DNA of 64,000 bases from Dioscorea cayenensis subsp. rotundata (GCF_009730915.1 NC_052475.1:17577430-17641429), one strand, 5' to 3'; positions 23,700 through 37,219 are shown, numbered from the stretch's first letter. Program-made: numbers and translations. Notes: a model not told the origin generated them from the letters alone.

Positions 23700-25114
23700 A
23701 ATTGTAGCTTTTCCATATTTTTGGAGTGAATATATAATTATGGATTTAGACTCAAATATAAATAAAATTGACTTTTTTTTAAATTTGTTCACAAGGGAAA
23801 TATGTGTGCATGTGTGTGTGTATATACAGTGTTTGGCATTAATTTTTTTTTTAAAAATGTGAAATTTTTAAGTGCTCTTCTTCATGGATAACAAAATTTA
23901 ATAAAATATAAATGAAATGACCTCCCACCCACCAGAAGTGCATATGAGTGGTAACTGGTAAATTAAATTCAAACTTATATAAAGAGCTCACAAATTGTAA
24001 AAGACGTGACATGAAACGTGGAATGTGTCACAAAGTCACCAATATAAGAGGACATTATCCCAAATAATATAATGCACTCACATCATCTGATCTTATTGTT
24101 TTCCACTACACCCAAAAAATCATAACTACACAGGAAAATATTATTTTGTTGATTTTAATTGAATGTAGACTAGACTAGAAGGTGATGGATAATACACTAG
24201 CACCACCAAAGAATTATTAGTTTAATGATATTGATTTCATTCCAAAAAATATTGATTTTATTGTGAAAAATATTGATGTATAAAATTTAAATTCCTCTAA
24301 ATACAATAATAATAACATGGGTCCCTAATTATAAGTGCAGTCTAACCCTCATGTTATTGGGTGAGGTCGTATGAACCGGAAGATTAATTCCCGGTATGTG
24401 CATACACTTTTAACTGTGCTTGTTATATTTGTCAAATAAATAAATAAATAAAATCATATACAAGCACCAAGCTTAAATAATAAAAACCAAATTAAAATAA
24501 TTCTAGTTATTGTGAATTTATCTTCTTCTTGGAAACATTTATTAATAATATATTTTTTTTTTCTTGGTAGGTTGATCACATGAAACAGCAAGGTTATTCA
24601 AATTCATATGTTCTAGATGGATCATGTGCACTATAAGATTAATTATTAATAATAATAAGGTTTTGTTGATATAATTTTTTTTGAAAAGATAGGTATTATT
24701 AATTAATGTTTCATATTCAATAAGATAAGAGTCATATTCATTATGCCATCATGCCATCAAGTAATCCATGACCATTTGAATTTCTAGTAGGTCCATGAAA
24801 AGGCCAAACCTTTTGTTCTAGTCTTATTAAACATAATCATGCCTAAATCTATATTGATGGCAAATAAAAGCATGAGGGGACAAAAGGAGAGGTTGTGTTT
24901 TATTTGGGAAACTTTACAAAAATATATCAATATAAATAAATGAAAAGGTTTTTTAAATAAATATAGTCACCTTTAATTAAATGCTAGGATTTGTGGTTTC
25001 TTTTTTTTAATAACTTGTTGACGATTTTTTCAAATATATATATTAAACCATCGGTGCATTGATTAATTGAATGGTACTAAGTTTATTTCCTTTATGAGAA
25101 ATCGAGGATTTGAC
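23700..25114. other. AT-rich intergenic spacer
   Basis: No gene seen. A short block near 24340-24410 has a weakly SINE-like look but no convincing A/B boxes. Confidence 0.5.
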
Positions 25115-25174
25115 TTCCTTCTAAAGTATGATTGAGTAATTTTAGTATATGTGTAACATCTAGCAATGGCTTGT

Positions 25175-25211
<37 letters not shown>

Positions 25212-25970
25212 GCTTATCAATAAAATCATCTTCTTGATGGGAATGGATAATTTATGAGATAGTCATTTGGTATCGTTTCTATTTTTTTGTTGTTATTTCG
25301 TTTTTGTTTTGTTTGTTTTGTTTTACTTTGTTTTTGTTTTATTTTCAATTTTGAAAACAAAAACATGTTTGGATACACTAATTATTGTGTATTTTAAAAA
25401 ACAGTAAACAAAAACATGTTTGGTTAGCACAAAATTATTATAACATTTTTTTTAATCATTTTTTTCAAATACATATTTTTAAATTTTTTTTATAAAACTT
25501 TATTTTTCATTTCCTTCTAAAGTATGATTGAGTAATTTTTTTTATGAAGTACATAAATCACAATTTATTAAAATGATTTTTTTTTCTTTTTTTTTTTGTG
25601 TGTGTGATTGAGTAATTTTAGTATATGTGTAACATCTAGCAATGGCTTGTCCATATATATATATATATATATATATATGCTTATCAATGAAATCATCTTC
25701 TGCTTGATGAGAATGGATAATTTATGAGATAGTCATTTGGCATCGTTTCTATTTTTTTGTTTTTATTTCGTTTTTGTTTTGTTTTACTTTGTTTTTGTTT
25801 TATTTTTAATTTTGAAAACAAAAACATGTTTGGATACACTAATTATTGTGTATTTTAAAAAACTGTAAACTAAAACATGTTTGGTTAGCACAAAATTATT
25901 ATAACATTTTTTTTAATCATTTTTTTCAAATACATATTTTTAAAATTTTTTTATAAAACTTTATTTTTCA
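25115..25970. repeat. Tandem duplication of a ~396-bp unit inside a MITE-like element
   Basis: Unit A (25115-25510) and unit B (25511-25970) begin with the same ttccttctaaagtatgattg and run in parallel through catctagcaatggcttgtcc, a (TA)n tract, atttggXatcgtttctattt and aaacatgtttggatacacta. Unit B is longer because a 65-bp insertion with its own 15-bp direct repeat lies at 25540-25604. The (TA)n tracts differ in length and a few bases differ, so the duplication is not an immediate assembly artefact. Confidence 0.8.
25540..25604 (-). mobile_element. 65-bp LINE 3'-end insertion with 15-bp TSD
   Basis: Flanked by tgattgagtaatttt at 25525-25539 and 25605-25619. The insert reads t-rich, atgaagtacataaatcacaa, tttattaaaa, resembling the 3' terminus of the longer LINE at 21005 (gtggataaaccactgtttattgaaaa). 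It is best read as an extremely 5'-truncated LINE copy placed after the tandem duplication, because unit A lacks it. Confidence 0.65.
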
Positions 25971-26098
25971 TGTTAGTTTACTTGATTATATTATTAAATA
26001 AAATTAATAATATAAACTGTCATTGTATGGGTAAAAAATATCTCATAAAAATTGCACTATTTGAAACTAAAAAATATTTTAGCATTTGCCTTAAAAAA

Positions 26099-26103
<5 letters not shown>

Positions 26104-26147
<44 letters not shown>
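26104..26147. repeat. (TA)n microsatellite
   Basis: About 22 TA units inside the MITE-like element. Similar (TA)n runs occur at 5588-5615 (intron of the ABCG gene), 13735-13771, 25180-25209, 25652-25678, 28054-28079, 43276-43310, 60451-60471 and 60867-60885. Confidence 0.9.
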
Positions 26148-26151
<4 letters not shown>

Positions 26152-26759
26152 TTAGATCCATCCGATTTTTAAAAAAAATAAAGGTAGAGGATGGGTAATA
26201 TAGAGATATAGTCATAATTTGTTTTGAGATAAAGTAAAAAGTTAATAGCTCAAACAATAGATTTTTACAAATATTTTTTCAATATATATATTATGTTATA
26301 TCATAGTTTATAAAAATCAAGGGTCAAACAATGATTTTCACAAATAATTTCTAAAAATATAATTTTTTTAATACTATATAAACTAATTTGTAAAATATCA
26401 AGCCAAAATAATGAATTTTATATAAATATTTTTCTTAAAAATAGTTTTAAAAAAATTGTTGTTATTAATTTGTAAAAAAATTGATATATTTTTTACAAAA
26501 TTAAAAATTAAAAGGAGAAACAGAAAATAATAGAAGAGGAAAGGTTTTATGGTAGGAGGAAAAGTTTTGAAAACGTCTCCAAAATAGTTGAAGACATAAA
26601 ATTGTTACTTTATGTTTTTTTGACAACATGAGGATTGTTGCCAAAATTTTTTAAAATAAAAATAAGCTTTCAAACATATTTTCTCATGTTTCCAAAACAT
26701 AAAATTAAAAACAAAAAATATGAATGGGCAACAATGCCAAACGACCCCTACATAAATAA

Positions 26760-28051
26760 TAATTTTGTAAAACTTTTTTAATAAAGTGGACAAATCATAT
26801 TCGCATTATTCACCATTTGTGATGAAGAATTGATTTCATAATTTTTCACATGGCCCCTTATACTTTACTGTTGGAATATTCTAATATCGGTACAAATGCC
26901 ATCATTTATATTTGAGAGTAGTTTGTTCACTGAAATTAAACAAGAACATTATTCATTTAACATAATTTGAAAAATTAGTCTATTTGATATTTGAATGGTT
27001 AATTGTGATTAAATTGATTTAATCTAATTTTAATACCTTGCAAACACCCTACCAATAGTCTCTTGTTATTGATGGTAGACGTGTGCATGTGTGTGTATAT
27101 ATATATGATAAAATTGGATAAGTCAATTTTTTTTAAAGCATATAAAAGATATGAAAACATGAGATACAAAAACAGAACAAAATACCAAATAAAATAAAAT
27201 AAAATGAAAGGAAATGAAAAACAAGTCCACACAGGGCTTAAAGAATCTAAGGGGTGATTATCATACGCGTGGGATGATTCAATTCACACCACAAACTGCA
27301 TTAATATCAAGAATTAATAATAAACCAAGTTTTTTTTTTAATAAAATTGGATGCACCATAATTTGTTTATAATGAAAAATAAAAATGAACGAAACAAATA
27401 GAATACAACAAAGACAAGAAAAACTTTCATCGACCATGGAGAGTGAAAAGAAGGTTAAGAAAAAAAAAAACAAACAAACAAAAGAAAACATGCTCGATTT
27501 TGCTTCTCAGGAATCACTAGTGTCTACATTAGCATAAGATTTATCCAGCTTAACTGCAAATAGGGTCAATAAAATTGAGGCCTTCATTGATCAACGTGAC
27601 AATTTTTTTAAACTTACTCTCTCAGCTCGTTTTTATCTATTGTGGTTAACCGAATTTCACTTATCAAAAAACTTAGTTATTTCAAAAAAAAATATAAAAA
27701 ATTAGTTATCTTTTTAAAATTACCCCTAATTTATATCTTTACATTTCTCGCTCATATTTAATTTAAACAAGAGAGTTGAATAAAGTGTTATTGGTGATTT
27801 TGGAAAAAGCATAATAAATGTTTTTTGATGTTAGAAAATAACAAATAAAATGAACATGAATTTATGACAGATAAAAAAATAAACGTAGGAAGTTTTTGCC
27901 ATTGTACTGCAAGCAATTAATTTTGCACATGATCCAATGGACTGAAATGAAAATGCTTCTTCGGCATTAATAAACAAACTGCACCAATATCACGAATCAG
28001 TAATAAACAAGTTGTTTTAAGTTACTCCCTCCTATATTTAAAACAAACCCC

Positions 28052-28082
<31 letters not shown>

Positions 28083-29690
28083 TACATCAACTGCGGATGT
28101 TCGACAATTAGGTGAAAAAAAAACATAGGCATAGACGAGTTCATGGGTGATGTTTTTGTTTTTATAAAAGTTTGTTGTAGAAATAAATAGCATTGAACGA
28201 TTATTATTAATTAAATTACTGTTACGACTATTTTTTGTGTGCTATCATTTATAAACACAACATCATTATTCATTGAATGGTGAATAATCGTTGGATTTTA
28301 ATGTAAACCCAACACACACGCACTATCAGTTTTTTTCTTTTTTGCCTTTCTTTTCCCCAATTACTGTTGTCAATTGCGGGCATTCTACTTATGTATTATA
28401 AATATACACATTTTATGGTCTGTAACTCACATGCTATGGGACAGAAACTAAAAAAAATCAGGGTTGTTGGTGCCATCACAAGGCAGGCAACTCCAAATCT
28501 CCATCTGTTTGTCATAAAAAAAAAAAAATTGGTCCATAAACAAATGAAACATAAATCCAAGAATCCCAAGTGAGACAACACATGCATGATGGAGATTGAT
28601 AGCTATGGTGTCATTTAAGCAAGAGAGAAAAAAGACAAAGTCTTGGTCTAGATTTGCCTTAATTTTGTCCATCTATGAACTATTTAATTCATCTATCAGT
28701 ACCATCCACATTGTCCTTAAAAATGTTCTTCTTGGTAATTATCCATACCAATCCATTTTTTTTTTCAATTATATTTGTTTTTTAATGGAACATAAATTTT
28801 GTGTTGTAATATTCTCACTTAATATTATTATTTTGTAAAATTCAGTGTAAATATTCATGAGAGTTAATTGGAAAAAACTAGAAAATCTTGGGTATATTTT
28901 ACAGGACTTATTTGTAAATATGACTTTATGATTAAATTGTGGACCATTCTGCTAAAAAAACGCTCATCTTTGGCCCTCATCCCGCGTGGCCTATCCCTCT
29001 CATCAACGTCATCAACATCACTTGAATTTCCCATCTTAACCCCTTTATTTGACCACTACAGTCCATTTAGCACACATTACTAATCACCAATTTAAAAATA
29101 AATAAACCCAATTATCAGAATAATCATGTTTAATTTTTCACGTTATTCTCTGATAAAACGTTTTTTTATACAACTAAATTATTAATTCCAAAACATTGAC
29201 ATTATTTTTAAACATTTATTTTAACAATAGATTTGCAGCCACACCATTGACGTCACACCTGGAACCACAAGGGCATTATGGTCAATTAGAATTTTTCTTT
29301 TCAGATAGATCCCTGAGTTCTTTCTATTTTGTGTGAGATTTTCAAGATACGTGTAAAAACATCGTTGGATTTTTCGAAGATTTCTGGTTGAAAAGAAAAT
29401 TTTATGAGAATATGAAATATTTTAGGGCTGTTTGCGAAAAACCTCTAATGTACTATAGAGTTTAGATTATTAATCCCTGGTTTTCAAAATCGTGGAAAGT
29501 GAAGAAGCATTGCTTCGATTTCTCTTCGTTTTCGATCTTCTCTCTTGAAGCCCTAGCCATGGTTTCTTCGATCGAGGCCTCGCCGGAGGTCTTGTGAGAG
29601 ATGAACGGAGTGCCGTTATATAACTAAGAGTATCATTCTCACCCAACTATTTTCCGGCGCGCGTTGATTGTAAATCTGATTGGTTTGGAT
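26760..29690. other. AT-rich intergenic spacer, repeat debris
   Basis: About 2.9 kb before the hydrolase gene. T-rich blocks near 26776, 27120 and 27331 (ttaataaagtggacaaatca, aataaaattggat) look like further LINE 3'-end relics. No gene recognised. The final 200 bases become GC-richer and probably hold the promoter and 5' leader of the hydrolase gene. Confidence 0.45.
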
Positions 29691-29694
29691 TCCT

Positions 29695-32600
29695 ATGGCG
29701 GGCGGAGGGAAAGGGAATATGGAGAGGGTTCGGAGGGGGTTTCGAACGGTGTTCTTCATGCTGACGATGGTGGCATCGCTGCTCCTGTTGTCTGCGCCGG
29801 TAGCCGTCGCGGTCGGGGATGTGTCCGTGTCGCTGGCCTTGGCTTCGAAGTTCGCGTGCGCGAGGTGTTATGGACTGAGGGAGCACTTGAGGCGATACGG
29901 ATTTAGAAGCTCGTTAATGGACATACCCGTCGTTTCTATTTTGAGATCGCTTATAATCACTTGTGAGATCCTTTCTCCCAAATTTTATATTAAAAGTTTC
30001 TCCTTTGCGTTGATTTTTCTTTCAATGGATTTTGATTTTGAATATTTTTTCCCCTTTTTTATGTTTTGTTTAACAAGTTTGTTTGATCATGTATGTTAGT
30101 TTTACCAAGTATGGGAAATTGTTCTGTTTGGAAACTAATCATCCTTTTAAAATGCATGCTTTCAAACTGTAGGTATTTATTTCTTGAGCGATGAACCTGG
30201 CCTTTCTCATGGACCATATGTTGGATCTACAACACTCTGTTCTTTCAGTTCAATTGTCATTCTGTTAGTGAAAGCTTGTGTTTTTACTCCTGTTTTGGAG
30301 GAAGTGGACTCTGATGAAGCTTTGACCTCATTGCTGAGGGCGAGACTGAATTCAATGGTGTCATGGGGTGTGCCTTTTCTTTTCCTTTCGTCATTAGTGT
30401 TTGCTCTTTTCCACGTTGTGGTTGCCTATAGGACGAGCTGCAAAGCACGGCGAAAGCTTTTGTTCCACTGTGTAGACCCGGAATCGGTAGGTGGCCTTTA
30501 ATGTTTTGGACTCCTTCATGCATTTATATTGTGTTTGTTCCATTTAGATGACTATTTCAATCAAGCAGATGAGGTTGAGGCTGTTAGTCTTCTTTTTTTT
30601 TTCGATAATGCCCTTATGGTGGTATGCAGGATGTGTTTCATGGTTTCCCTCATTTCTGATAGCTTATATATCTTAATTTTCTTCAATGAATATCTGAATC
30701 AGCTATTATTGTATCGTTGGGATATTTTAGACTCATTAAGCGTAATCAACCTAAGTAAAGCTTGTAGTCTTGGGACAATGAGATTTTTTAGTAAAGTTGG
30801 TAATTCAGTTTTATATTTACTTGCAGGTTTTGCTTTGCAAGAATTCCTTCTCTGGATATCCCAAGGTTCCTCGATCTCCCTCCTGCTGCAATGGAAAACA
30901 CTCTAAAAGTGATAGTGAAACAAAAAGAAAAGCCAGCTTTCGTGATGAGCGTGACCTTCCTATCAGTTTTCTTGCAGATATTGACAGTTTGTTCATTGCC
31001 TGTCAAGGGATTACAGTCCATTATAAGCTCTGTTTGCCTGAGTCGCCTTTACCTTTATCCATACCTTTTTCTCCCTTTCTTGAACTGAGCCCCAATAGTC
31101 GGCCACCCAGTATGTCCTCTGGAAGCTTTAGACTTGAACGTCCTTTGCCAGTTACATCCAAAATTCACTTTCATAGGACTTTTAGTAATCAATTTCAAAT
31201 CTCCTCCCTGTATACTCCTTTATTGGCAGATTCTAGTGCTCCATCCCCTTTCCTGGCAGACCAAGTTCCAGCTCTGATTTTGGATGATGAGGAAGGTGGT
31301 GGCTGCTTACCTGGTTCTATGAACTTAGACATGTATTTAGAGGACAAGGATCGGTTTGCGGTAATCTTGATACATGGGTTTGGTGGAGGAGTTTTCTCAT
31401 GGAGGCATGTGATGGATGTCCTAGCTCGGCAGATTGGCTGTACTGTTGTTGCCTTTGATCGCCCTGGGTGGGGGTTGACATCTCGTCCACGTAGGAAGGA
31501 CTGGGATGCAAAACAATTGCCTAATCCATATAAACTTGAGTCCCAGGTGATTTTGTTGCTTCTTACTTAAAATTTCTCAATAAATCTAGAACTACAGATT
31601 TTTAGAATTATGCTTGTGGAATTTAATGAATAATAACAGCGGGCCTCTTTTATCTGCTTAAACAATAGTGGATGGTTGAAGTTATTAAGTGAGATTATAT
31701 AAACTTATTAGCTTTGAGGAATGATGCTATGATCTTTTTGTATATGTAGGTTGATCTGCTTATTTCTTTCTGTTTGGAAATGGGATTTTCGTCTGTGGTT
31801 CTTGTTGGTCATGATGATGGAGGCTTGCTTGTGTTGAAGGCTGCAGAGAAAATCCGTTCCTCTATGGACATCCATGTAAGTTATTAAAATCAGCTGGCTT
31901 ACATAATGTTCAGGTTTAATGCGTCACTTACTTTGCGCCTTTGCGGTATATGTATAAGCAAAGTTCATAGTGAGAGAATGCTGGGATACTAAGTTACGAT
32001 TCTATTATCAAAGTTTTCAATTGTGAAACTGTACTTTTGGCTCATGAACTATTTTCATTTTTGGGCCATGTCCCCAAGAATGGTTCATTTTGGTTCCTAA
32101 CTAAATGAAGTAAAAGTGCCATAGTGGCCACTTATTCTCTTAGTTCAGGGACATTGCATTCTTCTATTAGTTTAGGGATCAAATTGCACTGTTTTGGGGT
32201 TGGGGATCAAAATAAACATAAGGATACAGTTCTAGGACCAAAAGTACACTTTCACATATTTAATTTCCATTTAGCATTTGTAAAGATCTCAATATGTTGG
32301 TGGTTGTGGTGAACTGTTGGGATCAGGACTCAGGAGATGGGCTTGTTTTAGCTTAATTTGTAAACATGCTTTATAGGTAATGTCTAATATTAAGATCCTC
32401 CTATATCAAATGCAGGCAATTAGACAATGACCATCCACTAAGAACTTGATATAATTTAGTCTTGGACAAATTCTCATCTCTTTAAGAAACAAATAGAAAT
32501 GAATGAAATGTAATGTATTGATTATCAATTTGAAAGACAAAACTTATTATGTGTGCCATGTGTATAATTAATGAATACTGTTATTTGCAAGTATGGGTTA

Positions 32601-33958
32601 ATCCAGTGATCATGGAGTATCCCAATTAACTAACCTGTTTCTTGCTTTATTTCACTTGTTATGTGCGCCATAGGTAGAGGTAAAGGGAGTGGTACTTATC
32701 AGTGCCAGCTTATCAAGAGAAGTCATTCCTGCCTTTGCTCGAATCCTCTTGCATACTTCACTGCGGAAGAAACATATGGTCCGTCCTCTACTGCAGACAG
32801 AAATTACTCAAGTCATTAATCGCCGTGCATGGTATGATGCCACAAAATTAACAGCAGAGGTTATGAACCTTTATAAGGTAAATCTTTTCTTGTACTCTAA
32901 AGGAAATGTGTCACCTGTTGTCCTTGAGATGAATCTAGAAAGCAATTTATATAATACCATGATAGTATGACTGTACAAACATCTCTAAATAGAGCACTAC
33001 ATAAAACTTGGGTTTGTCATTTCTCCCTTTGGTAATTAAGTGGTCTGAAATTTTTGCATATAAAATGTGGGGAAAAAATGCAGAATGGTGTTGCTTGGTA
33101 TGCCTTAATTTCATCTCATTTGAGGGAGAGGTTAATTGAATATTATTTGGTGGCTTATTTAGAGGGACATTGAATTGATATTAAACCAAACTGTGTGATC
33201 TATTTTGCTTCCTTTGCTAAGTCCTAGTCATAGGTACTCTAATTGCTGTGTGATTCTGCCCCTGAACTGATAGTGCCAGCCTTAAACATATAACAATGTC
33301 CCTTTCTTGCAGGCATCATTACTTGTCGAAGGTTGGGATGAAGCACTTCATGAGATTGGAAGGTTGTCCTTCTCAACAGTCCTTTCTCCAGAAAATGGTG
33401 CTGCTTTGTTGAGATCAGTGGAGGACCTTCCTGTATTGATAGTTGCTGGCGCTGAAGATGCACTTGTATCATTGAAGTCAGCTCAAGCAATGTCTTCAAA
33501 GCTTGTAAATTCTGTAAGTTTGTTTCTCTATGTTTCTGTCATCTGTTCTCAAAATTTCAGATGGTTTGAACACCGTGAATCATTATATCATCCAAACAAG
33601 GTTGCGGCTTATGTTTCCAAAGTTATTTTTTCTTCCCAAAATAGAATAGTGCTCCACAATACTAATCAACCTAACACAATTGCTGATTATATTTTTTTTC
33701 TGCATGAACACATGCTGATGCTGATTACAGATATAGATTTTGTTGGGAAAGAATGCCTCTGTTTAAGGTACTCAATTTGTCAGATTCCGTTGTCCAGTTC
33801 ATTAATCTTTGCATTGCTAATGTGTCTTGCAGAGACTTGTCGCAATATCAGGATGCGGCCATCTTCCGCACGAGGAGTGTCCCAAGGCACTTCTTGCAGC
33901 TCTATCACCCTTCATAACCAGAGTGCGATCATATTCTGATTGTTTTCAAAGACTATAG
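29695..33958 (+). CDS. Membrane-anchored alpha/beta hydrolase-fold protein, 7 exons
   Basis: Exons 29695-29962, 30173-30486, 30827-31546, 31750-31875, 32674-32877, 33313-33513 and 33833-33958; all GT-AG, total 652 aa. The first ATG of the frame (MAGGGKGNMERV) was taken. The N-terminal 190 residues hold several hydrophobic segments (VFFMLTMVASLLLLSAPVAV, VGSTTLCSFSSIVILLVKAC, VPFLFLSSLVFALFHVVVAY) and are probably membrane-embedded. The catalytic fold follows: oxyanion-loop HGFGGG at about 377, nucleophile elbow GHDDGG at about 454-459, acid in GAEDAL at about 593 and His in GCGHLPHE at about 621. The elbow carries Asp where Ser is usual, as in epoxide-hydrolase/dehalogenase-type members. It matches the plant family of Arabidopsis At1g15490/At1g80280, whose substrate is, to my knowledge, unknown. 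Confidence 0.9.
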
Positions 33959-33959
33959 G

Positions 33960-34920
33960 TTAATTATCTATCAGAATTTTAGGTTGTTCATACCTAAAGA
34001 GCAGGGAGTTAATCTCTAGCCGATAGATACGCACACCTTTTTTTCTCTTTTTTACCTTCACCTCCTCTTTTGAAGCTTGGAGCCAGACCTAAATCTCAGG
34101 GTTATTAGAGCTCCCATCTTTTGTTGTTTAATGTTTGCCACAAAGGCAAGAGTAATATTCATGAAGCTCTTAAAAGAGAGTTGTCATGTATTTGTACAGT
34201 TTCAAACTTGTCCTCATGAAAATATAATTGTGCAGCATTACTGTTAATTAATGATGTTATTAGTTATGTCCTAAATTATTCAAGTTGTTGCATGAATTTA
34301 TGGAAATTTGAGGAAAAAAAAGAAATATCTCATATTCAACAAAGATCAAATATAATTACAAGAGAATAGAATATTGTACGTTTTAAGTCACTATTAACCT
34401 CAAACCATGGGCATTGTTATTAGTTGGATTTCATCAATTATTATTATTATTTTTTGATAAAATGAATAAACCACTATTTTTTTTTTTGGTAAAAAGTCCA
34501 AAGAAAAAAAAAAAAAACCAAAGCAAAGCAAATTATAAGTACAATACCACAAAGAGTCCATTAGAAGTGCAAAGAAGCCAATAAAAACACTAGTAATAGA
34601 AAGTAACCTAGAAATGGAAATAGAAGTCAATAAAAACATACTAAAAGAGGTAACAATGAATTCCTTGAGTATAATTATAATTATAATAAATTTGGTTTTT
34701 TTAATGAATCCCCTGAGTATTAGAGTAATTTTAATAATTTTTTTAAATATCTAAACAACTACTGAATTTTGGAGGTAAAACATAAACATTACAACTTAAT
34801 TTTCGAAGGTTATTATTAATTAATGATTAAAATGTTAAAAATCATGAAATTAGGATGATTTTATAATTTATCAAAAAAAGAATTAAAAAAAAAATATATA
34901 TTTGAACCCAAAGAAACCAT
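33960..34920. other. Intergenic; hydrolase 3' region and TE relic
   Basis: Probably contains the hydrolase 3' untranslated region. Around 34450-34620 a T-run, gaataaaccactattt and A/G-rich sequence resemble the LINE 3' end described at 21005. No gene seen. Confidence 0.45.
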
Positions 34921-34929
34921 ATTCGTGCT

Positions 34930-35297
34930 GTTGTTTCTCCAGCGCCCTCTTGGTTTCTCCCACCGCTCCCCTTCACCCTTTCTCCTTCTCGTCCCTTCCA
35001 CCGCCGCTGGCGCAGCGTTCATCAGGCTCGCCGTCCGGCGACCTCCTGCTGAAGCCGACGTGGTGGTTCAAACCCACATGTCCATTATGCCGGAATCCCT
35101 ATTCTCAGGTTTCATCTCTCGCTTTCTCCCGTCTCTTGCCCTCCTCTTCGTTTCCATGGTTTCTGGTTTGATTTTTTCACATTCGCTATTTGTTTTTTTT
35201 TGTGTTCTTGTGCAGGATAAGTTTGGTTCTTGGGGTCGGTTTTCATCCGAGATTGAGTGGGGTTTTGCTGCAATAACTTCGTTTCTCTTCGGAAATG
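34930..35297 (+). other. Putative 5' untranslated exons of the ASI1-like gene
   Basis: A GC-rich block ends in a donor at 35108 (ttctcag/gtttc). A second block, 35216-35297, is bounded by tgtgcag/gat and aaatg/gtatcc. Both lie upstream of the coding acceptor at 37615-37616 and look like leader exons. Splicing 35108 to 35216 would create an 11-codon upstream ORF (ATG at 35078, MSIMPESLFSG). Assignment to the downstream gene is by position only; a separate small gene is possible. Confidence 0.35.
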
Positions 35298-37215
35298 GTA
35301 TCCCATCTTTCCTTTCCTTTCCTTTTTGTTTTTCTAGGGTTTTTCCTTACTGTTCCGATCGGTGATTCTTGTTTCTTTTTGTTGATGTTTGAGGGTTTTT
35401 TTGAAGTTTGGGTTTCTTTGGATTATCTCAGCATAATTTTTTTCCCGCGCACTCGCGCGCGCGTGTGTGTGTTTGCTTTGATTTCGTGTGATGGGTTATG
35501 CTCATAGGATGGATTATGAGATTCTTATGGGTTTCTTTTGCCTCGTGGTTCTTTTCTTATAAGTGATTCTTGTTTTCTTTTTAGGAATGTGTGGAGTATT
35601 GTCATTGTGGGTTTCTATTTTTTTCTTGGTTATCTTAGAGTAAACTTTTTATTGTGTGTGTTTTTTTCTTTGATTTCTTTTGATTGCTTATGTGTGCATG
35701 ATGAATCATGAGGTTTTTATCTGGCAACTTTTCAGGTTCTGTTTTTTTTTTTTTTTTTACCCCTGTTAAATAATTTGTTTATTTATTATTGACTGGTAAT
35801 GGGCTATATACTGGTTGAGTCTAGATTGTACATATCGCGCTTGTGATCCATGATATTGTGGCTTGATACTTGTCAATTTATGGTGTGATTTTATTGTTGT
35901 TGAAGTATTCTTGATGTTTAGGATGTGGATCCTCCTTGTCTTGCCAACTTATACTTGGGAACAGTTGGTTATAAAATGCATCTTAGCTTCTCTTTAGATT
36001 TTTATCAAGTTTGATGCTGCAATATTTATAAGATTTTTTATTTTTTATTTTTTTTAATGCTTTTGTAATGTTTTTCTTGAGATATTTGTGTTTCAAGTCC
36101 TCCTATCAATGTATCTTCCGGTTTATTTGGACCATTACTGGCCTCTACTGAGAGAAAGATGGAAAAAGCTTGACAGGTAGACTTTGGAGAGATTTATTTT
36201 TGTATTGGTAGGTCCAAAACTTTTGGTAGTTTTAATCATTGATAGCGCCAATTGTTTTTTTCCAAGGATAAATCACCTGAAGGGGGAGAACTAGTGAAGT
36301 ACATGAGATTGGTCAACTGAAGAGGATGGTTGTTTGCTACAAATTAGAAATTATTTAATAGGTGAGTGATTAAAGATTTACTGCCTAGTGGTCCGTTGAT
36401 TTAAGGTCCTTTTTATGTCAATTTAATTTTGAGTGGTTCTGGGAGGAGTGCGAACAGGGAAGGGTGCATTGAAGCTTTGAGTTAGACATTAATGCCGTGC
36501 CAAGCTAAGTAAGGAAAAAATAGCGTAGACTCAGTTAAGCCTTTTTGGTGATGTTTAATGTGAGTACATGAGTATATGTATTAAATTGAAACAATAGTTA
36601 TGGGACGGGAACTGCATTTCAAGTTTTACATTAAGCTATTTGTGTTCAGTAGTTAATCTCTCTTTCCCTTACAAGGACTAGCTTTGCCCAACCTCTGTGA
36701 TGATTGATTCCTTGGAGAAGGTTTACGATGTTTTTTTTTTCCATATTGCATTTTGAAATGCTCTTTCCAAAACAAGAGCTTCTAGTAAAATCTATAATTT
36801 GAATGTTTTACCTAAACACATCATCTTAGTTAATTTAGTTTGAAATTGCCAAACACTCATATTGTATAATCTAAAACATTTGATTGTTGAAAAGCTCGTT
36901 TATAGATTTGAAAAGCAATTTAGCGCAAGCTTTCAATTTGGGAACAACAAGATGATAAGTTGGGTAGGAAGTTAAATGGATTATTTATTTCACGTCAAGT
37001 TCTATCTGTTGTACATTCTGATGCTTTGACGGTCAATGGGGACAGAAATTTAAGAGAAGTTCCTCTTAGAAAATAGCTTGGGCAGCTATCTACTATGGTT
37101 GAGTCCTTAAAAGAATTAATATTTAGTGTGTCTTTTGCTTGGAGTTGAAATTCATAAATTAACATAAAACATTAGTCTTATTCCTTCGCACTTTTTTTTG
37201 TAGGTGTAAGCATGA

Positions 37216-37219
<4 letters not shown>

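Larger units (their letters stand above)
25256..26757. mobile_element. MITE-like element with internal duplication
   Basis: The left part contains GTCATTTGGCATCGTT (unit B, near 25730) and the right end, reverse complemented, reads GTCGTTTGGCATTGTT (about 26732-26747), agreeing at 14 of 16 positions in inverted orientation. The interior is AT-rich and non-coding with repeated aaaacatgtttgg motifs. This fits a non-autonomous DNA transposon whose left end was tandemly duplicated. I could not find a target-site duplication, so ends and superfamily are uncertain. Confidence 0.5.

Noticed and set aside
24340-24410. Possible tRNA-derived SINE (gaaccggaagattaattccc block)
   Set aside because: The B-box-like part is a poor match and no A box, tail or TSD was found.
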